From the NCBI GenBank assembly GCA_031289285.1, contig JAITPT010000123.1:1-7341 (forward strand): a stretch of DNA of 7,341 nucleotides. Direction: 5' to 3'. Positions 1 through 7,341 of the stretch are shown one piece after another. This DNA is from Puniceicoccales bacterium. GTDB taxonomy: Bacteria; Verrucomicrobiota; Verrucomicrobiia; Opitutales; UBA953. The position numbers were made by a program, and so were the translations under genes. The notes under the pieces were generated by a model. That model ran no database searches and had not been told where the DNA came from. It was given only the letters and a program-made list of their open reading frames with translations. Numbering within the stretch: the stretch's first letter is position 1; each line of letters begins with the position of its first letter.

Positions 1-20
1 ATTTAGCCTGGTAAATTATT
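1..20. repeat. Partial copy of AT-rich 39-bp dispersed repeat (copy 1)
   Basis: The first 20 bases (ATTTAGCCTGGTAAATTATT) are identical to positions 2492-2511 and to the matching part of 2622-2660. The copy is cut by the window edge, so its 5' half, including the left palindrome arm, is not visible. The following bases (TTTTCGGAAGG) are unrelated to what follows the other two copies, so the shared unit ends here. It lies about 90 bp upstream of the VOC gene and may be an intergenic repeat or an element end. Confidence 0.85.
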
Positions 21-72
21 TTTTCGGAAGGATAGTTGAGGTTCGCTTGACAAGCCGCAGCGCCCTGCCAGC

Positions 73-89
73 GTGAGTGCTTCACTCAC
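73..89 (+). other. Small perfect hairpin upstream of the VOC gene
   Basis: GTGAGTG-CTT-CACTCAC is a perfect 7-bp stem with a 3-base loop, 21 bases before the ATG of the VOC gene. A TTGACA hexamer at 47-52 lies just upstream, but no convincing -10 box follows it. The hairpin would lie in the 5' leader if transcription starts upstream. Its role is unknown. Confidence 0.4.
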
Positions 90-110
90 CACTCCCCCCA
101 AAAACTACCA

Positions 111-581
111 ATGCAAAACAACAACGACGAACCTTACATCGAGCACTTCTCGGTCGTTCCTTATCCGGCGACAGACATCGCCCGCACCCGCGCATTCTAC
201 GGGGACGTTCTCGACATCCGAAACGACGATGTCGTGGAATATCCCAACGGCGATTGGTTCATCAAATACCGATTAACCAAGGAACTCTACGCCATATTCA
301 GCAACCACTACAAACCCATTCCGGGCTACACGGAGCCTTGCCTCTCCTTTGAGGTCAAAAGTCTTGATGACTACCTCAAACATCTCGAAAAACACGGCAT
401 CTCCGCCATCAAAGACGAGCACGGCGAGATACTCCGCAAGATTCCCACGGGTTACTGTTTCCGCATCGCCGATCCCGACGGGCACATCGTCATCATCCGC
501 CACACCGAATCGCCCAAGGCCGAAACGCCTAAGGCCAAATCGCCCAAGGTCAAAGCGCCTAAGACCAAATCGCCCAAATAG
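111..581 (+). CDS. VOC family (glyoxalase/bleomycin-resistance fold) protein with S/T/A-P-K repeat tail
   Basis: This 156-residue protein shows the beta-alpha-beta-beta-beta layout of the vicinal oxygen chelate superfamily. It opens with a first-strand motif near H12 (HFSVVPYPATDIARTRAFYG), has a mid strand near residues 76-82 (PCLSFEV), and closes with the typical last-strand motif RIADPDGHIVIIR at 118-130. VOC proteins include metal-dependent lyases, dioxygenases and resistance proteins; the substrate here cannot be told. H12 is a possible metal ligand. About 131 residues are the VOC domain. Residues 134-156 form a lysine-rich tail of five 5-residue units (SPK, TPK, SPK, APK, SPK, each separated by two residues), which is not a normal part of the fold. 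The ATG at 111 has no Shine-Dalgarno sequence. It was chosen because the domain begins about 10 residues later. The fold call is firm; the function is unknown. Confidence 0.85.
   Translation: MQNNNDEPYIEHFSVVPYPATDIARTRAFYGDVLDIRNDDVVEYPNGDWFIKYRLTKELYAIFSNHYKPIPGYTEPCLSFEVKSLDDYLKHLEKHGISAIKDEHGEILRKIPTGYCFRIADPDGHIVIIRHTESPKAETPKAKSPKVKAPKTKSPK
510..578 (+). repeat. In-gene 15-bp tandem repeat encoding (S/T/A)PKxx units
   Basis: The 3' end of the VOC gene is built of 15-bp units, with CGCCCAAG alternating with CGCCTAAG, so the higher-order period is 30 bp. Third-position differences between units (CCC/CCT) show it is not freshly duplicated. It ends directly at the TAG stop codon at 579-581. 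Confidence 0.85.
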
Positions 582-613
582 CCTCACCCTGCACACCTCA
601 CCTTACCTCGCCC

Positions 614-659
614 CGCCCGCCCGGTTCCGCCCCCGTCCCCTTCCTCGTGCGGGCGGGCG
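614..659 (+). terminator. GC-rich inverted repeat after the VOC gene, possible terminator
   Basis: CGCCCGCCCG (614-623) and CGGGCGGGCG (650-659) are exact 10-bp inverted repeats separated by 26 bases, starting 33 bases after the VOC stop codon. No T-run follows, so it is at best an atypical terminator or a leader structure of the next gene. Apart from this, nothing else stands out between 582 and 736. Confidence 0.3.
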
Positions 660-736
660 AAAGTTGGTCGCTTGGTCGTCCCCAATCGGTTCTCGGCTTG
701 CGGGAACCTTCCTGTGAAAAGCTTGTCTTTTTTCGC

Positions 737-1789
737 ATGATTTCTTTCTCCGCTTTTCGCAGAAAATCCCTAAAAACCGCCGCGTTTGCCGCTGCTTTTT
801 CCATTGCCGCCGCCTTTACTGCTGACGCACTCCTTTGCGCAGAGCCAGCTAAGGCGCAGGCACCCTCCAAAATCCCCGTTGTCCAGACGGCAACGGACGT
901 TGCGACGATTACTATCGGCGACGCGCAGCTGCGCTTCCGTCATGGCACACCGGAGAAACCGCTTTTCAAACCCTACGTTGACATCCTCACAACTCCCGCC
1001 GGACGCAACATCCTGCAAGACGCGCCCCGCGACCACATTCACCACCACGGCCTCATGTTTGCCATCAAAATTGACGGGGTGAACTTTTGGGAGGAGTTCC
1101 GCAACGGGAAGCCCGGACGCGAAACCTTTTTGCGCGAATCGCTGACAACCGCCACCGCCGACCCCACGCCCACCACCGCCGCTGCCCGTGGCGAGCTGGG
1201 TTGCCGTCTCGAGTGGCGCGACTTCTCTGGCAAACATCTCGCCAACGAGACCCGCACAATCGCTCTGCGGGCAGGCGTCGTCCCCGACGCCACGCTCACC
1301 GAGTGGACTTCTGAGTTTTCGCCCACGCCGGAACGCAAAAAAGTGACGACTCTTGGTGGCAACTTTTACCACGGTCTCGGCCTGCGTTTCGACCAATCGC
1401 TGACCAAATCCAAGGCACGTTTTTTCGCTGCCCCCGACGCCAAAAAACCCGAAGACGGCCTCTACGACCGCGTCGCCGAAAAGCTGACTGAGACGCGCTG
1501 GATTGCCTGTGTCGGCGAACTTCACGGCAAACCCGTGACCGTCGCCATGTTTGATTGCCCGAAAAACCACCGCCCTATGCTCGCCTATTCCTGCGCCAAT
1601 AAACACATGACCTATCTCTCCGCGACGACCAATCTCTGGCGTCAACCCCTGAAACTTCAGCCGTCTGAAAAGGCCGTGTTTCGCTACGCCGTCTGTATCT
1701 GGGAAGGCACAAAAAACACCGAAGAAATCGAGCAGGCGCACGGCTTGTGGCTGAAATCAAAAAAACACCAAGAAGTCGTCACGAAATAA
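737..1789 (+). CDS. Secreted DUF6807 (PmoA-like) family protein
   Basis: This 350-residue protein carries the DUF6807 hallmark at residues 78-106: KPY-x-DILTTPAGR followed by the histidine cluster DHIHHHGL. It continues with F-x-IKIDGVNFWEE and a later GGNFYHGLGLRF segment (207-218). Members are predicted beta-sandwich proteins, common beside sugar-catabolism genes in Verrucomicrobiota, Bacteroidota and Planctomycetota. The family name comes from an annotated resemblance to methane monooxygenase PmoA, which does not imply methane oxidation. The ATG at 737 is preferred over an upstream in-frame GTG at 647, because it places a signal peptide at the N terminus: basic residues (FRRKSLK), a hydrophobic run (AAFAAAFSIAAAF) and a likely cleavage site after AKA near residue 40. 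No Shine-Dalgarno sequence is visible. The last five codons and the TAA stop overlap the inverted repeat of an IS remnant (1774-1788), so the extreme C terminus may be IS-derived. The protein nevertheless looks close to full length. Confidence 0.85.
   Translation: MISFSAFRRKSLKTAAFAAAFSIAAAFTADALLCAEPAKAQAPSKIPVVQTATDVATITIGDAQLRFRHGTPEKPLFKPYVDILTTPAGRNILQDAPRDHIHHHGLMFAIKIDGVNFWEEFRNGKPGRETFLRESLTTATADPTPTTAAARGELGCRLEWRDFSGKHLANETRTIALRAGVVPDATLTEWTSEFSPTPERKKVTTLGGNFYHGLGLRFDQSLTKSKARFFAAPDAKKPEDGLYDRVAEKLTETRWIACVGELHGKPVTVAMFDCPKNHRPMLAYSCANKHMTYLSATTNLWRQPLKLQPSEKAVFRYAVCIWEGTKNTEEIEQAHGLWLKSKKHQEVVTK
1774..1788. repeat. Left terminal inverted repeat of IS remnant
   Basis: AGTCGTCACGAAATA is the exact reverse complement of 2456-2470, 667 bp downstream. 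A match of this length at random within this interval is very unlikely. It encodes the last codons (VVTK) and most of the stop codon of the DUF6807 gene, consistent with insertion of the IS into the 3' end of that gene. Confidence 0.7.
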
Positions 1790-1790
1790 T

Positions 1791-1952
1791 CCTAAGGATG
1801 GCAGTTCAGCGGGAAGGGTTTGCGCAAGATTTCGAGGCGGACGCTGTTTGCGCTTTCCCTACACGCACCTTGTGGTGCGTGGAGCGGAAAGCGCAAGCCG
1901 CAGACGGCCCAAAGATTGCCCAAAATCGCCCGCATTAACTGCCGTTCTTAGG
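1791..1952. mobile_element. Long-palindrome element E1 (MITE/ERIC-like), 162 bp
   Basis: The outer 20 bases, TAATCCTAAGGATGGCAGTT (1787-1806), match the reverse complement of 1937-1956 at 18 of 20 positions. Pairing continues inward along much of the length. TTGCGCTTTCC (1848-1858) pairs exactly with GGAAAGCGCAA (1886-1896). CTACACGCACC (1859-1869) pairs with GGTGCGTGGAG (1874-1884) with one mismatch, around a TTGT apex loop that sits at the exact centre. No open reading frame of note is present. It shares its termini (CCTAA-x3-ACGGCAGTT type) and its GCACC-N4-GGTGC apex with E2 at 2227-2389. The flanks ATAAT and ATTAA are not a clean duplication. In the RNA of the upstream gene it would form a very long hairpin starting just after the stop codon, and so could act as a terminator or 3' stabiliser. 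Confidence 0.75.
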
Positions 1953-1953
1953 A

Positions 1954-2415
1954 TTAAGGAAGATAGGGGTTGATTGTGTAGTTCCTGTCGCCGTGAAAAT
2001 CGTGAGGAGTTAGGAGCACTTTGGACATTTCATCTGGGGGTGACTTTTATGCCTGTTGGGTAGGGGGGGCAATTCGCATTGCACCTTAAGCCCTTTGCTG
2101 TTCGGGGGATCAGGCGACCTTGCTGACTCCGCCATAGCCCAAGACGCTCGCTTCAGACGCAACGAATAATCGGCGTGTGTGTTCGTCCAGATGCTCCGAC
2201 ATAATTTTGTAGCGTTGGGCTATCATCCTAAAAACGGCAGTTGAATCGGGGAGTCTTGCGGAACCTGTTACGTCATCTGCACTTAGTTCTTTTGTTCGAC
2301 GCACCAACAGGTGCGCCTTCACAAAAGCCCTAAGCGCAGCTGCCGCAACATGCTCTCGCAATACTTCCCCTCCAACTGCCGTTCTTAGGATCATGTTTTG
2401 AGTGTCGTCTTCCAT
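1954..2415 (-). pseudogene. ISAzo13-like transposase, internally deleted and interrupted
   Basis: Reading on the minus strand, codons MEDDTQN begin at 2415. After the 163-bp element E2 plus one target-site copy, the frame resumes at 2226 with MIAQRYKIMSEHLDEHTRRL, then FVASEASVLGYGGVSKVA, ending in a TGA at 2110-2112. The pattern HL-x-E-x2-RRL-x4-EA-x-xLG-x-GGVS-x-VA is the N-terminal signature I associate with ISAzo13-family transposases. A C-terminal fragment at 1954-2046 reads ..DEMSKVLLTPHDFHGDRNY.. then TINPYLP and a TAA stop, resembling that family's LTPH-x-FHG-x-x-NYTI ending. The central catalytic DDE region is absent, so the gene is dead. Only the two ends are recognisable, so the family name is probable rather than certain. 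Confidence 0.65.
2227..2389. mobile_element. Long-palindrome element E2 with 5-bp target duplication, 163 bp
   Basis: TCCTAAAAACGGCAGTT (2226-2242) mirrors AACTGCCGTTCTTAGGA (2374-2390) with one mismatch. The two halves stay complementary inward: CTTAG (2282-2286) with CTAAG (2330-2334), CTTTTGT (2289-2295) with ACAAAAG (2321-2327), and GCACC (2301-2305) with GGTGC (2310-2314) around an AACA apex. The flanks carry an exact direct repeat, ATCAT at 2222-2226 and 2390-2394, expected of a transposition event. Removing the element and one ATCAT restores a continuous transposase reading frame (MEDDTQN-MIAQRY). Element plus duplication is 168 bp, or 56 codons, and has no stop in that frame, so the insertion left the frame open. 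Confidence 0.8.
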
Positions 2416-2455
2416 TCCTCTGAACTGGTCGCAAAAAAACAAAAACGGCAACGTC

Positions 2456-2470
2456 TATTTCGTGACGACT
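2456..2470. repeat. Right terminal inverted repeat of IS remnant
   Basis: TATTTCGTGACGACT is the exact reverse complement of 1774-1788. It lies outside the transposase start codon side, about 40 bp upstream of the first ATG of the transposase remnant (minus strand), the expected place for an IS end. The next dispersed repeat starts only 4 bases later. Confidence 0.7.
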
Positions 2471-2474
2471 CCTC

Positions 2475-2513
2475 ATCATGTCAAATAATTTATTTAGCCT
2501 GGTAAATTATTCG
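2475..2513. repeat. AT-rich 39-bp dispersed repeat, copy 2
   Basis: The unit runs from ATCATGTC to ATTATTCG. Its core is an inverted repeat, AATAATTTA and TAAATTATT, around the 10-base loop TTTAGCCTGG. It matches 2622-2660 at 38 of 39 positions and 1-20 exactly over the shared part. Read from the internal ATG at 2478 it encodes MSNNLFSLVNYS. Flanking sequences of the copies are unrelated, so the unit is a discrete 39-bp module. It is much richer in A+T than its surroundings. Confidence 0.85.
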
Positions 2514-2621
2514 GCCCATTGTAACGCCTTTGGGCGATCCCGTTGTGGTTACGTGGCTCTTCCTCTCCTTTCCTCGGATGGTGCCCACACTCGCTCATTC
2601 CTTCCATGCTCGGTGGGGCTT

Positions 2622-2660
2622 ATCATGTCAAATAACTTATTTAGCCTGGTAAATTATTCG
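2622..2660. repeat. AT-rich 39-bp dispersed repeat, copy 3
   Basis: The unit is identical to 2475-2513 except for one T-to-C change in the left palindrome arm (AATAACTTA), which weakens the stem to 8 of 9 pairs. It is in the same orientation and the same reading frame as copy 2, 147 bp apart, and again encodes MSNNLFSLVNYS. Bases 2514-2621 between the two copies hold no recognisable gene. Confidence 0.85.
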
Positions 2661-2705
2661 ATTCGGGTTCGAGGCGGCGGAAGATACTGGGGTTCGATAG
2701 GTTAC

Positions 2706-2726
2706 GATGTCCGCGAAAGCGGCATC
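2706..2726. other. GNRA-capped hairpin
   Basis: GATG-(T)-CCGC-GAAA-GCGG-CATC forms 8 base pairs with a single bulged T and a GAAA tetraloop when read on the plus strand. A GAAA cap is typical of folded RNA, but an isolated hairpin of this size may also arise by chance. No known RNA family is recognised. Confidence 0.35.
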
Positions 2727-2982
2727 AGTGCTCGTTTTCCCTCGCAGCACCCACCACATGCCATTCACAAGATTGCAACGGAACACCCACCTCCCGCATC
2801 CGGTAACTTGATCATCTCGCCCCATGCGGGGGCTTTGTTACGGGTGGGCACTTACCAGAGGTTTCGCTGCACTACACCTCCGGTTATGCACATCTTGCCC
2901 TATGCGGAGCTGGCAGTGTCCGTGTTCCCACTCAAAGTAGCGAGGAACCCTTTTTGTGGAGTGCGGAGGCAGAGCGAGGCAC

Positions 2983-3016
2983 GAGCACCGATACCGTTTT
3001 CGCCGCCACCGCCGCC
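2983..3016. repeat. 34-bp direct repeat, copy A
   Basis: GAGCACCGATACCGTTTTCG followed by GCC triplets matches 3056-3089 at 31 of 34 positions, with a 73-bp spacing. Two of the three differences are C/T changes inside the triplet tract. Confidence 0.7.
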
Positions 3017-3055
3017 ACGTAAGCCGTGCCCGACTTTCGAGATAGTCCGCGCCCC

Positions 3056-3089
3056 GAGCGCCGATACCGTTTTCGTCGCCACCGTCGCC
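3056..3089. repeat. 34-bp direct repeat, copy B
   Basis: Second copy of the unit at 2983-3016 (31 of 34 identical). It leads directly into a GCC-triplet run and then eight C and seven A bases at 3106-3120. Confidence 0.7.
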
Positions 3090-3205
3090 GCCGCTGCCGC
3101 CGCCGCCCCCCCCAAAAAAACACCCGTAACGGAACATGGTCTTTCATGGTAAAAGGTGGGTGGGGCAAGATGGTCTGTGGTGACCGCCGTTTCCGCGATA
3201 AAACT

Positions 3206-3234
3206 TTGACAAGCCCCGCATTGCCTTGTCATCT
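3206..3234 (+). promoter_or_regulatory. Weak promoter candidate for mreB
   Basis: TTGACA at 3206-3211 lies about 75 bp before the mreB start. The hexamer 17 bases further on (TCATCT) is a poor -10 box. The decamer TTGACAAGCC also occurs at 47-56, upstream of the VOC gene, which is the only extra support. Confidence 0.2.
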
Positions 3235-3285
3235 CATTGCCCGCTCAACCAGCGTTTTTTTTCGCCACGTTTCTTCCCGCCAGCC

Positions 3286-4293
3286 ATGTTCAAAAAAGTT
3301 CTCGGATTTTTCTCTAACGCCATTGGCATTGACCTCGGCACCGCCAACACGCTCGTCTATCTCAAAGGCAAAGGGATTGTCATGCGCGAGCCTTCGGTTG
3401 TCGCCATCCACAACGACACGCGCAAGCCCATCGCCGTCGGTGCCGAGGCAAAGAAAATGCTTGGCCGCACACCCGGCACTATTTCCGCCGTGCGCCCGAT
3501 GAAAGACGGGGTCATCGCCGACTTTGAAATCAGCGAACACATGCTGCGCTACTTCATTGAAAAAGTCGCCCGCAAGACACTTTTCGCGCACCTCTCGGTT
3601 GTCATCGCAGTTCCTTACGGCATCACGCCTGTCGAGAAACGCGCCGTCCTCGACTCCGCTCAACGCGCTGGCGCAGATGTTGCGGTGACGCTTGCGGAGC
3701 CTATCGCTTCGGCGCTCGGCATCGGGCTGCCGGTGGGCGAGTCAGCGGCGAGCATGATTGTTGACATTGGCGGCGGCACCACGGAGGTCGCCATTTTGTC
3801 CATCGGCGACATCGTCCACGCGAAGAGTATCCGCGTCGGCGGCGACGAGCTGGACGCGAGCATCACGAACTACGTCAAACGCGCCTACAATCTCGACATC
3901 GGTCCGCGCATGTCTGAGGAAATAAAAATCCGTATCGGCTCTGCTGTGAAACTCGACGAGGAGCTACGCATGGAGGTGCGCGGGCGCGAGAAAAACGGTC
4001 TTCCGCACTCGCTCAGCATCGGCTCCGAGGAGGTGCGCGAGGCGATTGGCGAGAACCTCAACCAAATCGTGGACGCCGTGCGCGAGGCGCTCGACCACAG
4101 CCCGCCCGAGCTTGCCGGCGACATCCTCACGCGGGGCATCGCGCTCGCTGGCGGTGGTTCCCAGCTGCGCGGCATAGATAAGCTCATCAGCGACGCCACC
4201 GGCGTCCCCGTCTTTGTCGGCGACGACCCCATGTGCGCCGTGGTCAACGGCACGGGGCGTTTCATTGAGGACAACCACTGGCGCGGGCGTTAA
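3286..4293 (+). CDS. mreB: Rod shape-determining protein MreB
   Basis: This is a 335-residue bacterial actin of the usual MreB length. It polymerises with ATP under the inner membrane and positions the elongation complex for lateral peptidoglycan synthesis. The actin-fold motifs are all present: phosphate-1 GIDLGTANT at 14-22, a LAEPIASALGIGLPVG segment with E138 at 136-151, phosphate-2 IVDIGGGTTEVAIL at 158-171, and the adenosine motif GIALAGGGSQLRG at 284-296. The N terminus MFKKVLGFFS is an amphipathic membrane-binding helix as in other MreBs, which supports the ATG at 3286 over an upstream in-frame start at 3226. There is no Shine-Dalgarno sequence (CCCGCCAGCC precedes the ATG). mreC follows after 95 bp in the same direction, so they are probably co-transcribed. 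Confidence 0.97.
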   Translation: MFKKVLGFFSNAIGIDLGTANTLVYLKGKGIVMREPSVVAIHNDTRKPIAVGAEAKKMLGRTPGTISAVRPMKDGVIADFEISEHMLRYFIEKVARKTLFAHLSVVIAVPYGITPVEKRAVLDSAQRAGADVAVTLAEPIASALGIGLPVGESAASMIVDIGGGTTEVAILSIGDIVHAKSIRVGGDELDASITNYVKRAYNLDIGPRMSEEIKIRIGSAVKLDEELRMEVRGREKNGLPHSLSIGSEEVREAIGENLNQIVDAVREALDHSPPELAGDILTRGIALAGGGSQLRGIDKLISDATGVPVFVGDDPMCAVVNGTGRFIEDNHWRGR

Positions 4294-7200
4294 GCCGTCG
4301 CCGTCGTCGTGCCCACTCTGCCGCCACTGCCGCCATCTCGGACACCCCCCCCCGCGACACAGGGCAATAATTCCAACCGCAATTTCCCGTGACGCCATCC
4401 GAACGCGCAGACCCGAAACCGTTCCTCTACCTTGCCGTCGGGCTGGTGGTCTGGTGGCTTTTGCCGTCGGGGGTGCGCCGCATCGCCCGCGAGGGGTTTT
4501 ACGAATTTCAAGCGCCAGTGCTTTCGGCGGAGTCGCACCTGCGCGACGTCGCGGTCTATTGGGAAAAACGCTCCCGCGGTGCCGACGCCCTCGTCCGCGC
4601 CAACGTCGAGCAGGCGCGCCAAATCGCTGGCTTGACCGCCGAGAACAGCCGCCTCCGCCAGACCGAGGAGGAGAACCGCCGACTGCGTGCGCTGCTTAAC
4701 TCGCTCCCTGCTCATGGCGATTACCGGACGCTTGTGGCGCGGGTGGTGCGGCGCGACATCAACACGTGGTGGAATCGCCTCGTCTTGCGGCGTGGCGAAA
4801 AAGACGGTGTGCGCCTCGGCTCGCCCGTTGTGGCGGGCAACAGCGTCGTCGGGCGCGTCACGCGTGTCCACCGCCACACCTGCGAGGTTCAGCTTGTCTC
4901 CGACCCAGACTTCCGCGCCAGCGTCAACGTAGAGGGCAGCAACGAATACACCGCCGTCTATCAGGGCCTCGCGGGGCGTCCCTTTGGCCTGCCCAAAGGC
5001 GTCATCACGCACCTTTCTGCGAAGCACGAGTCTCCTGTGTCGGGCGCGGGGATTTCCGTTTTCACCTCTGGCAGCGGCGGGCTTTTTCCGCCCGGGTTGT
5101 TGCTGGGCGAAATCACCGGCGAGTTGGCGAAGACCTCCGATGGGCTTTTCCGCATGGGCGATGTCATGCTGCACCGGCAACTTTTTTCGCTTGACGAGGC
5201 GACAATTCTTGTGCCCACGGCGGAATATATCGGGGAGGAGTTCTTCGCGCAATGAGAGCGTTTTGGAGATGGCTCCCTGGGCTGTTGTGCGCCCTGCTTT
5301 GGGTCGCGCTCACGGGTCTCGCCCAACCTTGGTTTTCGGAACACGCCGTGTTGCTCTACACCGACGGCGCACTGCTGCTCGTGGCGGCGCGTTATTTTCC
5401 GGTGGGGCCAGCGTTGTTCGTCACGGGCGTGGGCGCGTTGTGCGCCGACGCGCTTCGCGAGGGGCCGTTCGGGTTGTCGGCGACATTGCTCTTGCCCGCC
5501 GCGCTGGTGCTGGTGGCGTTTCGACCGAGCTTGCACCTCAAGGGCGACGGTTGGTGGCTCGGCGCGGTGACACTTGTCAACACGCTCGCCTACGCGGTGA
5601 GCGCACTGGTGTGGACGTTGATGCAGACGACGCGCCATGCGCGGCAGGTGCTCCCGTGGCAAGACACGGAGTGGGGCGATGTGCTGGCGGGTTTTCTCGC
5701 AGGCGCACTCGCCTCTTCGGCGTTCGTGGTCTTGTTCGGCTTCTGGTTCGCCGCGCTGCAGAGGTCGCTATTCCTACTCTGGGGACGCGACCTGCACGAC
5801 CGGACACCGCAGTAGAACGCGCAAATGGCGCGGTCAGGGGGGGGGCGGGGCGCACGGGGCGTAGTGGGCGACGGCGGCGGCGGCGTAGTGGGCGCGGTGC
5901 CCGTGGTTCAAAAAGAGAGCGCGGAACGTCGGCAACAGGACACTTGTGCTAAGGACACGATGGTTATAGAAAGGTCATGTGCAGCCGGACGTCCCGCGCA
6001 AGTGTTTCGCTTTCGCGAAAAGGGGGCGCGGATACAGGCGCGTTTTACTGCTGTATCTTCGTGTAGCTCAGGTTGGAGCCGACAACAAACTTCGGCGTCT
6101 CTTCCTGTTTGGGCAGGAGGTCGGCGACGACGGTGAGCACGTTGTCTCCCTCGGGAATGATCTTGACGATGCGCACCTTGGCGGCTTTGCGCCCGTCGTT
6201 GACATTGTAAAGCTCGGCAGGGTCGAGCTTCTCAATGCACTTGAAAGAGAACACGCCGTAATCGTCGTCGGCTTCGGTGACGACGAGGCGGCCCTGTTCG
6301 TTGGGTGCCTCAATTTGCTGCTTGGGCTTGGCGGCCTTCTTGTTCTTGTCCCAGCTGTATTTTTTAACAGGGGCGTTTGCAGCGGCGACGACGGCGGGGT
6401 CGGCAGCGGCGGAATCAGTCACGGCGCGCGTGAGCGGGTTTGGGTTGCCACTGGAGCCTTCATAGGTCCACGGGCTTTTGGCTTTTGCGCCGTAGTCATT
6501 GCCAGTGCAGCCAGCGGCGAGGACGGACAGCGCGAGAACGGAGAGTGAGAGTGTCGTTTTCATCGGAGGAGATGTGTCGTGTTTGAGGGGACGGTTTTTT
6601 GAGAGTTAAGAGTGGTGATTGTGACGTGGTTGTTACCGCGTAGTTGCTGCGGCAGAGATGGAGGACATAAAAAAAAACGTCGGCGTCAACAATGTTTTTG
6701 AAAAAAAGTTATCCGCCAAAACGGCGGGTGATTTCGGCGCGTGTCAACTCGAAGAAAACGGGTTTGCCAGCGGGCGTGACCGTCGGCTGGCCGCAGAGGA
6801 AGAGGTCGCGCACGGTGTCGGTGGCGAGGGCGTCGGAGACGGTCTCCTTGGCGTTGCCGACGCCAGCGGCGCGCTCGCCCGCGAGTTTTGCGAGCAACTC
6901 GTGTGCCATGTTTTTGCGCTGAAACTCTCCGGTGTGGCGGCCAAGGCTGGCGATGATGTCGCGCACTTGCCCCGCAGTGTCGTTGTCGCCGAGCCAGTCA
7001 GGAATGGCGAGGATGCGAAAAAAATTTCTGCCGAACTCTTCGATTTGGAAACCGGCGCGGGTAAGGGTCGCGAGACCTTCGCGCAGGACGCTGGAGGCAA
7101 GCGGGTCAAGCTCGAGGGGGACCGGCAGGAGAAGTTGCTGGGCGACAGGGGCGTTGTCAGCGAAGCGGCGCAAGATGCGTTCATACCAGATGCGCACACG

Positions 7201-7341
7201 GGCAGCACGAAGGTTGAGAACAACAAGCGAGGCACCGGCCTCGAAAAGAAAAAGTTCGCCAGAGAGACGTCCCGCAAGGCGCCAGTCGAGACGGTAGGCA
7301 GCAGACGGCGTGGGCGAGGAGGCGTGGGCGAGCGCGGGGGC

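Larger units (their letters stand above)
1774..2470. mobile_element. Degraded insertion sequence, ISAzo13-like, with two nested palindromic elements
   Basis: The unit is bounded by 15-bp inverted repeats (1774-1788 and 2456-2470). It contains N-terminal and C-terminal fragments of one minus-strand transposase. Most of the transposase is missing: an internal deletion lies between about 2047 and 2109, where 63 bp of unrecognised DNA joins the two ends. Two long palindromic elements (1791-1952 and 2227-2389) were inserted later. Subtracting them leaves only about 370 bp of the original IS. No convincing target duplication is visible outside the 15-bp repeats. The IS family is assigned from recalled transposase motifs only. 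Confidence 0.65.
2661..3205. other. Gene-free repeat-rich intergenic region upstream of mreB
   Basis: No reading frame here looks like a real protein. The frames that stay open give arginine-, proline- or alanine-rich translations and run across repeats. The region contains small hairpins (2706-2726; 2791-2799 with 2824-2832), an exact distant inverted repeat GTTACGGGTG/CACCCGTAAC (2837-2846 and 3121-3130), a 34-bp direct duplication, and GCC-triplet DNA ending in C8A7 at 3106-3120. The stretch around 2955-3000 (GGAGTGCGGAGGCAGAGCG then GCACCGATACCG) resembles dispersed intergenic sequences I recall from Verrucomicrobiota genomes. That recollection is unverified. Confidence 0.6.

Overview
The window comes from a GC-rich bacterium whose genes mostly lack a clear Shine-Dalgarno sequence. 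The gene set is a DUF6807/PmoA-like secreted protein, an mreB-mreC-mreD-type cluster and a MutL without an endonuclease site, with repeat-rich intergenic DNA. This fits Verrucomicrobiota, perhaps an Opitutaceae relative. The placement is inferred from protein character only; there is no rRNA or other marker to confirm it.

Layout. Bases 1-581 carry the end of a dispersed AT-rich repeat and a small VOC-fold protein with an unusual S/T/A-P-K repeat tail. Bases 737-1789 encode an exported DUF6807 family protein. Bases 1774-2470 are a layered mobile-DNA scar. It consists of an internally deleted insertion sequence with an ISAzo13-like transposase on the minus strand and 15-bp terminal inverted repeats. 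Two related long-palindrome elements of about 163 bp lie inside it, one abutting the transposase stop codon and one inserted at its start codon with a clean 5-bp target duplication. Bases 2475-3205 hold no convincing gene. They contain two further copies of the AT-rich 39-bp repeat, several hairpins, a 34-bp direct duplication and GCC-triplet DNA ending in homopolymer runs.

Bases 3286-5815 are a rod-shape cluster: mreB, mreC and an mreD-like membrane protein that overlaps mreC by 4 bp. Together they would form the inner-membrane scaffold that directs lateral cell-wall synthesis. On the minus strand, 6045-6563 encodes a lipoprotein of unknown function, and 6709-7341 is the C-terminal part of MutL, running off the window end.

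The most interesting material is the nested scar: the two long palindromes look like one undescribed or little-described family of non-autonomous elements. Also notable are the MSNNLFSLVNYS-coding 39-bp repeat, the histone-H1-like tail on the VOC protein, and the loss of the DQHA-x2-E motif in MutL.
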